The notes beneath the pieces are model-generated. The model worked only from the letters and a program-made list of their open reading frames with translations. It searched no databases and had not been told where the DNA came from. This document shows, in pieces, positions 1 to 7,413 of a stretch of 20,484 nt of DNA. Numbering within the stretch: the stretch's first letter is position 1; every line of letters starts with the position of its first letter. A program made the position numbers and the translations under genes. Source of the DNA: Bacillota bacterium (GTDB lineage: Bacteria > Bacillota > Negativicutes > Sporomusales > Sporomusaceae). Where the stretch lies: the NCBI GenBank assembly GCA_023388195.1, contig JAEWGR010000177.1, positions 1 through 20,484 on the forward strand, given 5' to 3'.

Positions 1-607
1 GATCGATAGGTTCCCGTGTGCCGGCGGCGGTAACCAGCACACGTTTTCCCGCCAGCTCCCGGCGGGGGTGCAGGACAGACAGCAGGGTTTCCACAATAGC
101 TGCCGGTTCGGGTAAACGCCCAGGTCCTTCAACCCCACACGCCAGCATGCCTGAGGCCGGCTCCATAATGTGGTACCCTAAGCTTTTTAATTTGACCAGA
201 TTTTGCTGTGTGACCGGATTAAGAAACATATTCGTATTCATAGCCGGCGCGAGCATCACCGGCGCCGTAGTGGCCATGACAGTGGTTGTAAGCATATCGT
301 CCGCAATACCATTGGCGATTTTGCCGATAATATTGGCTGTTGCCGGGGCAATTAAAAACAAATCAGCCCGGGAAGCCAAGGCTATATGCTGGACATTCCA
401 GGTTTTGGGCTCTTCCCACATATCGGTGATAACCGGATTGCCGCTGATTTCACGAAAAGTAAGCGGCGTCACAAAAGCAGTGGCGGATTTTGTCATAATA
501 ACATACACGTTACAACCGGCTTTTTTTAAACGGCTGACGACATCTACTGCTTTGTAGGCAGCAATGCCGCCGGCAACACCCATGACAATCGTTTGACCTG
601 AGGACAT
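1..607 (-). CDS. coaBC: Phosphopantothenoylcysteine decarboxylase / phosphopantothenate-cysteine ligase (partial)
   Basis: CoaBC makes 4'-phosphopantetheine for coenzyme A: the CoaB half ligates cysteine to phosphopantothenate and the FMN-dependent CoaC half decarboxylates the product. About 202 residues are in the window: all of the CoaC flavoprotein domain and the first residues of CoaB; the rest lies beyond base 1. CoaC marks visible are an N-terminal VMGVAGGIAAYK nucleotide-binding segment, the catalytic His in NVQHIALA, the APAMNTNMF substrate motif, and SGMLACGVEGPGR carrying the active-site Cys. CoaB begins with VLVTAAGTREPID. The ATG at 605-607 follows AGGAGG with a 5-base spacer; that AGGAGG overlaps the rpoZ stop, so the two genes are probably translationally coupled. 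It is the last visible gene of the yicC-remA-gmk-rpoZ-coaBC operon, as in B. subtilis (yloI). The family call is firm; the missing end cannot be judged. Confidence 0.95.
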   Translation of the reverse strand, partial: MSSGQTIVMGVAGGIAAYKAVDVVSRLKKAGCNVYVIMTKSATAFVTPLTFREISGNPVITDMWEEPKTWNVQHIALASRADLFLIAPATANIIGKIANGIADDMLTTTVMATTAPVMLAPAMNTNMFLNPVTQQNLVKLKSLGYHIMEPASGMLACGVEGPGRLPEPAAIVETLLSVLHPRRELAGKRVLVTAAGTREPID

Positions 608-616
608 GGCTTCCTC

Positions 617-823
617 CTATTTAATGCCGGTTTTGGTGCGTTCGTAAGTTATTTTCCGCTGGGCAATTTCCTCCAGGGCAATGGTTACAGGCTTATTGGA
701 TTTCGACTCGGCCAAAGAAGGCTTTCCATCCATGATTTCTCTTGCCCGTTTGGCAGCAAGCACCACCAGTGTGTATTTACTATCAACTTTCTCTACTAAA
801 ACATCTAAAGACGGATTAATCAT
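617..823 (-). CDS. rpoZ: RNA polymerase omega subunit
   Basis: Omega is the small subunit that helps fold and hold beta' in RNA polymerase. The 68-residue protein opens MINPSLDVLVEKVDSKYTLV and continues with AAKRAREI and SNKPVTIALEEIAQRKITY, the usual omega pattern in Gram-positive bacteria, and its length is normal. The ATG is preceded by an AGGGGG element. It lies 11 bases downstream of gmk and 9 bases upstream of coaBC, the common Firmicute order gmk-rpoZ-coaBC. No promoter or terminator is seen between these genes, so co-transcription is inferred. Confidence 0.95.
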   Translation of the reverse strand: MINPSLDVLVEKVDSKYTLVVLAAKRAREIMDGKPSLAESKSNKPVTIALEEIAQRKITYERTKTGIK

Positions 824-834
824 TATGTTTCCCC

Positions 835-1485
835 CTAGCCTTTACTTGAAGGTGCCATATGTTGGTTGCCTATACATTTTGCATGGTAGAGACTGTCAAT
901 TAAGTCAGTATTGCGTTCTGCCCGGTATTTTTCGGCAGTGATTATGGTTTCGATTCTTTGGACAGCGGCAGCTACCTGGTCATTGACCACAATATAATGA
1001 TAGTTGGGTGCCAGTTTAAGCTCATCGCTTACACAATGCAAGCGGTTTTTTATCACATCAGGGCTGTCGGTACCGCGCTTATAAATCCTGTCAGCCAGTT
1101 CATCAAGGGAAGGCGGGACCACATATACATAAACACCCTGCGAAAAATTATCCTTGACCTTCATAGCCCCCTGGGTATCGATTTCCAGTACGACATCATA
1201 GCCGCTGTTTAGCTGGTCTAACACGTATTGGCGTGGCGTACCATAGAAATTACCATACACTTCGGCCCATTCCAGCAACTCGCTGTTGTCAATCATGGTC
1301 TTAAACTGTTCTTTGCCAGTAAATAGGTAGTTTACCCCATCTACCTCTCCTACCCGCGGCAGGCGTGTAGTAGCTGATATTGAGTATTTCAGACGGGGAT
1401 TGCTACGCAGCAACTCACGGCAAATAGTACCTTTTCCGGTGCCGGAAGGTCCGGAAATAACAATCAAAATTCCTTGCTGCGTCAT
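835..1485 (-). CDS. gmk: Guanylate kinase
   Basis: Guanylate kinase phosphorylates GMP to GDP with ATP in the cytoplasm. The P-loop SGPSGTGKGT sits at residues 11-20. It is followed by the GMP-binding stretch SATTRLPRVGEVDGVNYLF and by EIDTQGAMKVK. The protein has 216 residues from the chosen ATG at 1483-1485, slightly longer than the usual 205 or so because of a C-terminal tail ending GNQHMAPSSKG. A TTG two codons upstream (1489-1491) would also open the frame, but it lies one base from AGGAG, whereas the ATG has a 7-base spacer, so the ATG is preferred. The gene sits between remA and rpoZ in the conserved Firmicute order. Confidence 0.96.
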   Translation of the reverse strand: MTQQGILIVISGPSGTGKGTICRELLRSNPRLKYSISATTRLPRVGEVDGVNYLFTGKEQFKTMIDNSELLEWAEVYGNFYGTPRQYVLDQLNSGYDVVLEIDTQGAMKVKDNFSQGVYVYVVPPSLDELADRIYKRGTDSPDVIKNRLHCVSDELKLAPNYHYIVVNDQVAAAVQRIETIITAEKYRAERNTDLIDSLYHAKCIGNQHMAPSSKG

Positions 1486-1506
1486 AGTCAATCTCCTTTC
1501 AGGCAG

Positions 1507-1773
1507 TTATTCGGCAGATTCATCACTGGTATCTTTGCTTGTTAGACGGTGGGCCACTGTTTCCGGTTGGACAGCCGATAAAATGACGTGGTCGCTGTCA
1601 GTAATAATTACTGCCCGCGTCCGACGTCCGTATGTAGCATCAATAAGCATCCCCCGATCACGGGCTTCCTGAATAATTCTTTTAATGGGAGCAGATTCCG
1701 GGCTGACAATAGAGATAATCCTGTTAGCCGATACGATATTGCCGAAGCCAATATTGATCAATTTTATATCCAT
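1507..1773 (-). CDS. remA: RemA-family DNA-binding regulator (DUF370)
   Basis: The 88-residue protein opens MDIKLINIGFGNIVSANRII, contains SPESAPIKRIIQEARDRGMLIDATYGRRTRAVI and then a short acidic tail (TSKDTSDESAE). This is the RemA/YlzA family. In B. subtilis RemA is a DNA-binding activator of biofilm-matrix and osmoprotection genes. The family is also present in many bacteria that lack those targets, so only the family, not the regulon, can be stated here. The ATG follows AGGAGG by 7 bases. It lies 21 bases upstream of the gmk start and 50 bases after yicC, matching the B. subtilis yloC-remA-gmk order. Confidence 0.93.
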   Translation of the reverse strand: MDIKLINIGFGNIVSANRIISIVSPESAPIKRIIQEARDRGMLIDATYGRRTRAVIITDSDHVILSAVQPETVAHRLTSKDTSDESAE

Positions 1774-1823
1774 TAAGACTCCTCCTATGACATTTATAGG
1801 CTGTTAGACGTAGCTCTCCTATA

Positions 1824-2708
1824 TTACTCTATGTTTTGGATTTGCTCTCTGACCTTCTCAATTTCACTTTTAATTTCAACGACCACATTGGCAATTGTCG
1901 AATCGTTGGCCTTCGAAGCAATGGTATTTGTTTCCCTGTTAATTTCCTGCACAATAAAATCCAGCTTGCGTCCAACTGCTTCTGTTGCTGTAACTGTTGC
2001 TTTGAATTGAGACAAATGACTTTTTAGGCGCACAATTTCTTCGGTAACATTCGTTCGGTCGGCAAACAGTGCTGTTTCCTGGATCAGTCTGGTTTCATCA
2101 GGCTCTGCCCCGGCCGCAGCCAGCAGTTCCCGCATGCGAACCAGCAGTCTCTCCCGGTATTCAATCAAGATTTGAGGGGCTCGCTCTTCCACGCTGGCTA
2201 TATATGTGTATAATTTGGCAACCCGCTCCAGAAGATCACGCTCAATATTAGTGCCTTCTGTTTCCCTCATTTTCATCAGGTTTACTATCGCTGATTCAAT
2301 TGCCGTATTCAATTTAGGCCATACTTGCTCGACATCTTCCGCCATCTCCTCTACCTTGAGCACATCAGGATATCTGGCAAGATGAAAGATATTGTCGCTG
2401 GCTGGCATTTCCACGATACCGGCTAATTCTCTCATTGCATTATGGTAAGCTATTGCCAATTCTTTGTCAACCCTTACTGTCCGTTTCTTTTCTCCGTATT
2501 CATCCACAGTGATAAAAGCATCGATCCGGCCACGTAAAATAGTATTGGCAATACTACGGCGGATTTTGTCCTCCAGACTGCCGAACGTTTTCGGCATGCG
2601 GATTACAATCTCATTATACCGGTGATTTACCGCTTTAATTTCAACCACAATCCGATGGGTTGAATCAATATATTCCCCCCGGCCGAATCCGGTCATACTT
2701 TTTAGCAC
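1824..2708 (-). CDS. yicC: YicC/YloC-family endoribonuclease
   Basis: YicC-family proteins are stress-linked; E. coli YicC has been described as an endoribonuclease. The sequence shows the N-terminal family motif SMTGFGRGEY, then VEIKAVNHRYNEI, RGRIDAFI, and the conserved C-terminal block (DUF1732) KLDFIVQEINRETNTIASK followed by a helical end KSEIEKVREQIQNIE. I chose the GTG at 2706-2708, which gives VLKSMTGFGRG (294 residues), because family members almost always start two to four residues before SMTGFG. A longer reading from 2756 adds 16 residues with no family counterpart. The ribosome binding site for the GTG is only modest (GCAGG). It heads the yicC-remA-gmk-rpoZ-coaBC operon. No convincing sigma-A promoter could be picked in the 100 bases upstream. 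Confidence 0.92.
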   Translation of the reverse strand: MLKSMTGFGRGEYIDSTHRIVVEIKAVNHRYNEIVIRMPKTFGSLEDKIRRSIANTILRGRIDAFITVDEYGEKKRTVRVDKELAIAYHNAMRELAGIVEMPASDNIFHLARYPDVLKVEEMAEDVEQVWPKLNTAIESAIVNLMKMRETEGTNIERDLLERVAKLYTYIASVEERAPQILIEYRERLLVRMRELLAAAGAEPDETRLIQETALFADRTNVTEEIVRLKSHLSQFKATVTATEAVGRKLDFIVQEINRETNTIASKANDSTIANVVVEIKSEIEKVREQIQNIE

Positions 2709-2813
2709 GAAACCTGCACCTGCCTTTGCGTATGTTATTATTGACTGATAATACAATTTTAACCCGTAGATTTTACCTGTTACTTCGCTTTGTTCATGCT
2801 AAATCCCTTTTTG

Positions 2814-2844
2814 CCAAAAAAATAAATGGAGATAGCCTCCATTT
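2814..2844 (-). terminator. Intrinsic terminator after the exported-protein gene
   Basis: On the minus strand an 8-bp stem, AAATGGAG / CTCCATTT (2837-2844 with 2824-2831) around a 5-base loop, is followed by ATTTTTTTGG. It starts 11 bases after the stop codon of the gene at 2856-3461 and separates that gene from yicC. Confidence 0.8.
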
Positions 2845-2855
2845 TTGGGAGTAAA

Positions 2856-3461
2856 TCATTTAAATTTCGGTAAATCGAAGTAAAACCGCCGTTCCTGTTT
2901 ATCTTGCGTGGTGACTAGTAGGGTGATTGGTTTGTTCAGCAGAATATCCTTATCGGCAAAGTAGAAATAAGAATGGGCAGTATATTGGGGTTCATCCGGA
3001 AAACGTGGGGTTTTGACCGGCGGATTTGCGACTGCATGGTAGGGTTTAAATACCTTTTTCTCCTGCCTGAGAATAACCTGAACTCCTTCGGTAAAATCAG
3101 GGCTGTTACCGTTTGCGGTTATACTGAAAACCAGACAGCCGGCATAATCGGCAAGAATTTTTTCACTGTCGGCCAATTCCACAACCTGCTTGCTCCGGGC
3201 TTTATCCCGGGCGTCGTTGGCTATTAGTAAGAACGGTGTATATAAATAAGCTTTCTCCGTTGTTTCATTGAGTATAGGCGCTTTTTCTTCATAAACAAGC
3301 CAGGGAGCCAGAAATTCGGTAAGCGCCAGCTGCTTGCGTTTTACGCCGTAATCCTGAGCTTCGAGAATGACGTCCTTGTTTACTAATGATATTGCCCCCG
3401 CCGGCCAGGGGCTTGAGATCAGGAGCAGCAGGCTGAGAAAAAAAACGGAAAGAAACCTCAC
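2856..3461 (-). CDS. Predicted exported protein of unknown function
   Basis: I do not recognise a family. The 201-residue protein has a clear N-terminal signal sequence: MRFLSVFF, a hydrophobic run LSLLLLISS, then WPAGA with a likely signal peptidase I site after AGA (about residue 23). It contains no Cys at the cleavage site, so it is not a lipoprotein. The mature part is about 178 residues, mixed charge, without repeats or further membrane segments. Phrases such as EKAYLYTPFLLIANDARDKA, GVQVILRQEKKVFKPYHA, HSYFYFADKDILLNKPITLLVTT and RRFYFDLPKFK suggest a beta-rich extracytoplasmic domain. The GTG start at 3459-3461 follows GGAGG with a 7-base spacer. It stands alone between two terminators, so it is probably transcribed by itself. 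An envelope role is possible from location; no function is claimed. Confidence 0.8.
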   Translation of the reverse strand: MRFLSVFFLSLLLLISSPWPAGAISLVNKDVILEAQDYGVKRKQLALTEFLAPWLVYEEKAPILNETTEKAYLYTPFLLIANDARDKARSKQVVELADSEKILADYAGCLVFSITANGNSPDFTEGVQVILRQEKKVFKPYHAVANPPVKTPRFPDEPQYTAHSYFYFADKDILLNKPITLLVTTQDKQERRFYFDLPKFK

Positions 3462-3543
3462 CTAAACACCTCCGATGACAAAATATCTTCGCTATTATTA
3501 TTAGGCACAGGCATGAAGAATTCCTTTTTTTGCACGATAACTT

Positions 3544-3583
3544 ATAGTAAAACCGGCTCAAAGGTGAGCCGGTTTTTTACTAT
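3544..3583 (-). terminator. Intrinsic terminator, possibly bidirectional, after dapF
   Basis: A long hairpin pairs ACCGGCTCA with TGAGCCGGT around the loop AAGG, extended by TAGTAAA / TTTACTA with a two-base bulge. Read on the minus strand the stem is followed by TTTTACTA; read on the plus strand by TTTTTTACT. It lies 80 bases beyond the dapF stop and upstream of the exported-protein gene, so its likely task is to end the ATPase-dapF transcript. Confidence 0.75.
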
Positions 3584-3663
3584 TTTGTCAGCAAGGGGAC
3601 CCGCCGCCGGGATAAGGCAGCACCGGCGTTGCTGTCGCTGAGTCCCGTTCCAGACCGTATTCT

Positions 3664-4497
3664 TTACAATAAGTATTCGCCCTTGAACACCTCAACTGCC
3701 GGGCCTGATTTATAAATATGGTTATTGTCGGCCCAGTGGATGAAAAGGTCACCGCCGTCTAATTTTACAGTTGCCTGCCGGTCGGAATGCCCGTTTAACA
3801 CGGCGGCCACTAAAGCCGCACTGGCACCGGTGCCACAGGCCTTGGTTATGCCGGCACCCCTTTCCCAGACACGCATTCTCAGGGTCTGCCGGTCAATGAC
3901 CTGAATGAACTCGACATTGGTTTTGCGGGGAAACAGCGGATGGGTTTCAATTTTTGGTCCGATGTCTGCTAAGTTGATTGCGGCTACATCATCAACAAAA
4001 ATTACACAGTGCGGATTGCCCATGGATAGCGCGGTGACCCGATAGGTTTGGCCGTCAGCCTCAATGGCTACATTTACTGCTTTTTCGTCGGCATTACCTG
4101 TCATGGGGGTTTCACCGCGGGTAAGCTTCGGTTCGCCCATATCAACCTTAATGGTTACCAGGGTATCCTGATCAAATACCAGCTCAGGCGTAATAATTCC
4201 GGCCAGGGTATCTAAAGTAATCGTTTTTTTAGCCGTAAGGCCGGATTCATAGAGATAGCGGGCCACACAACGGGTTGCGTTACCGCACATGTCGGCTTCG
4301 CTCCCATCAGAATTAAAGATCCTCATTTTGAAATCAGCGGTATCTGAGGGGGAGAGGACAACAAGCCCGTCGGCGCCAATGCCAAAATTGCGGTCACAGA
4401 CGGCCAGTGCCTGCTGCCGGTAATCAGTGATATGTACTGCTTCACTATTAATTATTACAAAATCATTGCCCAATCCATGCCACTTTGTAAACTGCAT
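3664..4497 (-). CDS. dapF: Diaminopimelate epimerase
   Basis: DapF interconverts LL- and meso-diaminopimelate, the last shared step before lysine and peptidoglycan cross-link precursors. It uses two cysteines as acid and base without a cofactor. Both are present: Cys71 in ADMCGNATRC and Cys221 in GITKACGTGASAALVA. Other marks are KWHGLGNDFVII at the N terminus, RNFGIGADG, SMGNPHCVIF and TNVEFIQV. Length (277) is normal. The ATG is preceded by AAGGAGG with a 6-base spacer. It lies 21 bases behind the Ca2+-ATPase gene with no terminator between, so the two are likely co-transcribed although they share no pathway. A meso-DAP cell wall is inferred. Confidence 0.97.
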   Translation of the reverse strand: MQFTKWHGLGNDFVIINSEAVHITDYRQQALAVCDRNFGIGADGLVVLSPSDTADFKMRIFNSDGSEADMCGNATRCVARYLYESGLTAKKTITLDTLAGIITPELVFDQDTLVTIKVDMGEPKLTRGETPMTGNADEKAVNVAIEADGQTYRVTALSMGNPHCVIFVDDVAAINLADIGPKIETHPLFPRKTNVEFIQVIDRQTLRMRVWERGAGITKACGTGASAALVAAVLNGHSDRQATVKLDGGDLFIHWADNNHIYKSGPAVEVFKGEYLL

Positions 4498-4518
4498 GTT
4501 ATTCCTCCTTGAAATGAG

Positions 4519-7275
4519 TTACCGGTTTTGCGGCAAAATGGTACGGCGCGCAGGCCGGCGTTTGAATAGGTGTTTACAGCCGCTGACTATCAGGGTCCAG
4601 CCGGAAATGGTCAGGACAAGCGCCCAGTCTCCCAATGAAAGCGGAACAGTGGAAAAAATAGCGCTTAAAAATGGGATATACATGACAGAAAGCTGCATAA
4701 CAGTAGAGAATGCTACGGCTGCCAGCAAATACTTATTACTGGTAAATTTGAGCTCAAAGATAGTTGCCGTTTCAGAACGGCAGTCAAATACGTGGAACAT
4801 CTGGCAATATACCAATGTTGCAAAGGCGGCTGTTCTGGCCAGAGCCAAGTCATTCTGTAGATAGTATATCACACTAAAGACAAAAAGTGTGCTTAAACCG
4901 ATTTGAATACCACGACCAATAATTTTCCGGCTCAAACCGCGGGAAAAAACACTTTCGCCCGGATGACGGGGTGGCCGCTTCATTATGTTGGGGTTATTGG
5001 AATCAACACCCAGTGCCATTGCCGGCAAGCCGTCGGTAACCAGATTTACCCACAATATCTGCACAGGCAGCAGCGGCATCGGCAGACCCAGCAGTGCTGC
5101 TAAAAACATAGTCAGTACTTCGCCGATATTGCAGGATAACAAGTACCTGATGAATTTTCTGATATTATCATAAATACCACGGCCTTCTTCCACTGCGGCA
5201 ACAATTGTTGCAAAGTTGTCATCCGCTAACACCATGGCTGATGCTTCTTTCGTAACATCGGTGCCGGAAATCCCCATGGCAATGCCGATATCTGCCTCTT
5301 TAATTGCCGGTGCGTCATTAACCCCGTCACCTGTCATGGCTACAATATGGCCATGACGCTTAAGCGCCCGGACAATTCTTAATTTATGGGCCGGTGATAC
5401 GCGGGCATAGACAGTGACTTTATTAACAATGGCGTCAAGTTCACCTTCACTCATTGCATCAAGATCAGCACCGGTGAGGGCTTTATGCTGTCCGTCCTTA
5501 TATATATGCAGTTCCTGGGCGATGGCAATAGCGGTATTCTTATGATCGCCGGTAATCATTACCGTTTTGATGCCGGCTTCCCGGCATAAGGCAATAGAGG
5601 ACTTGGCTTCTTCGCGCGGCGGATCAATCATACCGATTAACCCGGCAAACACCAGTTCAGTTTCAATAGTCTCATCGGGATTTTTGGCCTGAGCCGGTGT
5701 CAGGCGGCGGTAAGCCACTGCCAGTACCCGCAGGGCCTGTGAAGACATTTGCTCGATAATGTTGTTTATGCTGGTCCTATGCTCATCCGTTACCGTAGCA
5801 GGACCTGCCGGCGTATGGTAATAACGGCAGAGCTCTGTAATGGTGTCTGGTGCGCCTTTAACATAAAGAATATTATTGTTATTGCTGTCCCGATAGATAA
5901 CCGACATGCGGCGGCGTTCGGACTCAAAAGGAATTTCAGCTGTCCGCTGCTGACTCTTTTCTATCTCCGTTTGCCAGATTTCAGCCTTGGCGGCGGCAAC
6001 AATGATGGCGCCTTCAGTAGGGTCGCCTTCAATTGTCCAGCCTGTTTCGGTTTTATTGCGCCAGATACCGGTAATCGCAATATTATTTTGTTTTAAGGTG
6101 CTGTTATTGCACAGCACGCCAATTGTCAGGCACTGCTGCAGGGCTTTGTCCTTACTGATCGTAACGGGCTGCTGGTTAATCAGGATATTGCCTTTTATAT
6201 CATAACCTGTTCCGGTGACATCATATGTATTGCCATTAGCAAATACCTGTCTCACGGTCATCTGATTCTGGGTCAGTGTTCCTGTTTTATCAGAGCAAAT
6301 CACAGTTGTACAGCCAAGGGTTTCAACTGCCGGCAGTTTACGGATAATGGCCTGCTGCTTAATCATGCGCTGGACGCCAAGGGCCAGAGCCACGGTTACA
6401 ATGGCAGGCAGGCCTTCGGGGATAGCCGCAACCGCCAGGCTGATACCGGCCATACACATCAGAAATAAAGATTCTCCTTTAATTACACCCGTAACGACAA
6501 CAATTAAACAGATTGCGAGACAGCCCCATACCAGTAATCTGCCAAGCTGGTCTAACCGCCTCTCCAGCGGGGTGGTTTCTTCGACTGTTGCCTGGATCAT
6601 GCCGGCAATATGGCCTACCTCTGTAGCCATACCGGCCGCGCACACTACCGCTTTTCCCCGCCCTCTGGCGATGCTGGTACCGGCGTAGACCATGTTTTTT
6701 CGGTCACCAAGAGGAGAATCTTCGCTAAAATTACGGTCGGCTACTTTGCGGACAGGCATAGATTCACCGGTGAGGGCAGCCTCCTCTACCTCCAGATTGT
6801 GGACAGTAATCAGCCGGCCATCGGCAGCCAGTTTATCGCCGGCTTCAAGCACCAGTATATCTCCAGGCACAAGCTCCCGGGCCGGAATTTGTTGTACCAT
6901 ACTGTTTCTAATTACTCTCGCTGTGGGTGATGACAGCTTTTTTAATGCGGACAACGACTGTTCGGCCCGGTATTCCTGAATAAACCCTAAGACGGCATTC
7001 ATGAGGACAATAATTAAGATGGTGACGGCATCCGCATATTCGCCCAATAAGGCCGATATTAATGTGGCTCCCAGCAAGACTAATACCATAAAGTCCTGAA
7101 ATTGTGCTAAAAACCGTTTCCACCATGGTATTTTTTCTTTTTCGGCCAGTTCATTAAAACCGAATTTCTCCAGTCTGATTTTTACTTCGGCCGTAGATAA
7201 CCCATCGGCAAAGCTGGTTTGCCAGAATTGAACCGCTTCATCTGGTGTGCGTGTATACCATTTTTCCCTATTCAT
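4519..7275 (-). CDS. P2A-type calcium-transporting ATPase
   Basis: A 918-residue P-type ATPase, close to B. subtilis YloB and the eukaryotic SERCA/PMR1 group, expected to export Ca2+ across the cytoplasmic membrane. Domains in order: N-terminal cation-ATPase segment; TM1-2 about 60-100; actuator domain with LTGES (169-172); TM3-4 with the ion-binding PEGLP (Glu287); the phosphorylated Asp329 in CSDKTGTLT; nucleotide-binding domain with KGAPD (about 473); MITGDH (about 573) and MTGDGVNDAP (about 648); then six C-terminal membrane segments. Ion ligands are visible in TM5 (Asn716, Glu719 in SCNIGEV) and TM6 (Asn744, Thr747, Asp748 in NLVTDGLP). The TM8 position matching SERCA Glu908 appears to be Gln825. 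The ATG follows AGGTGG. It is divergent from rqcH and probably co-transcribed with dapF. Mn2+ transport is possible; the ion is inferred. Confidence 0.93.
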   Translation of the reverse strand: MNREKWYTRTPDEAVQFWQTSFADGLSTAEVKIRLEKFGFNELAEKEKIPWWKRFLAQFQDFMVLVLLGATLISALLGEYADAVTILIIVLMNAVLGFIQEYRAEQSLSALKKLSSPTARVIRNSMVQQIPARELVPGDILVLEAGDKLAADGRLITVHNLEVEEAALTGESMPVRKVADRNFSEDSPLGDRKNMVYAGTSIARGRGKAVVCAAGMATEVGHIAGMIQATVEETTPLERRLDQLGRLLVWGCLAICLIVVVTGVIKGESLFLMCMAGISLAVAAIPEGLPAIVTVALALGVQRMIKQQAIIRKLPAVETLGCTTVICSDKTGTLTQNQMTVRQVFANGNTYDVTGTGYDIKGNILINQQPVTISKDKALQQCLTIGVLCNNSTLKQNNIAITGIWRNKTETGWTIEGDPTEGAIIVAAAKAEIWQTEIEKSQQRTAEIPFESERRRMSVIYRDSNNNNILYVKGAPDTITELCRYYHTPAGPATVTDEHRTSINNIIEQMSSQALRVLAVAYRRLTPAQAKNPDETIETELVFAGLIGMIDPPREEAKSSIALCREAGIKTVMITGDHKNTAIAIAQELHIYKDGQHKALTGADLDAMSEGELDAIVNKVTVYARVSPAHKLRIVRALKRHGHIVAMTGDGVNDAPAIKEADIGIAMGISGTDVTKEASAMVLADDNFATIVAAVEEGRGIYDNIRKFIRYLLSCNIGEVLTMFLAALLGLPMPLLPVQILWVNLVTDGLPAMALGVDSNNPNIMKRPPRHPGESVFSRGLSRKIIGRGIQIGLSTLFVFSVIYYLQNDLALARTAAFATLVYCQMFHVFDCRSETATIFELKFTSNKYLLAAVAFSTVMQLSVMYIPFLSAIFSTVPLSLGDWALVLTISGWTLIVSGCKHLFKRRPARRTILPQNR

Positions 7276-7347
7276 GCAGCCACCTCGCTAACATGTGTTT
7301 TGCTTTATTAACCATGATATTCTAATCCGGGATGAATTAGACCGGGT

Positions 7348-7376
7348 TTGACCGCTAATTACAGGGGTGATATACT
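7348..7376 (+). promoter_or_regulatory. Sigma-A-type promoter of rqcH
   Basis: The -35 box TTGACC (7348-7353) and the -10 box TATACT (7371-7376) are separated by exactly 17 bases. The start of transcription would fall near 7383, about 30 bases before the ATG at 7414, leaving room for the GGAGG at 7402-7406. Just upstream an inverted repeat TCTAAT-N9-ATTAGA (7321-7341) could be an operator, but this is speculative. Confidence 0.85.
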
Positions 7377-7413
7377 ATTGGCAACTTGCTTATTGGATGA
7401 CGGAGGTTTTAAA

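Noticed and set aside
18..557. Open frame of 179 codons on the plus strand.
   Set aside because: It is antisense to coaBC, whose own frame shows full motif conservation.
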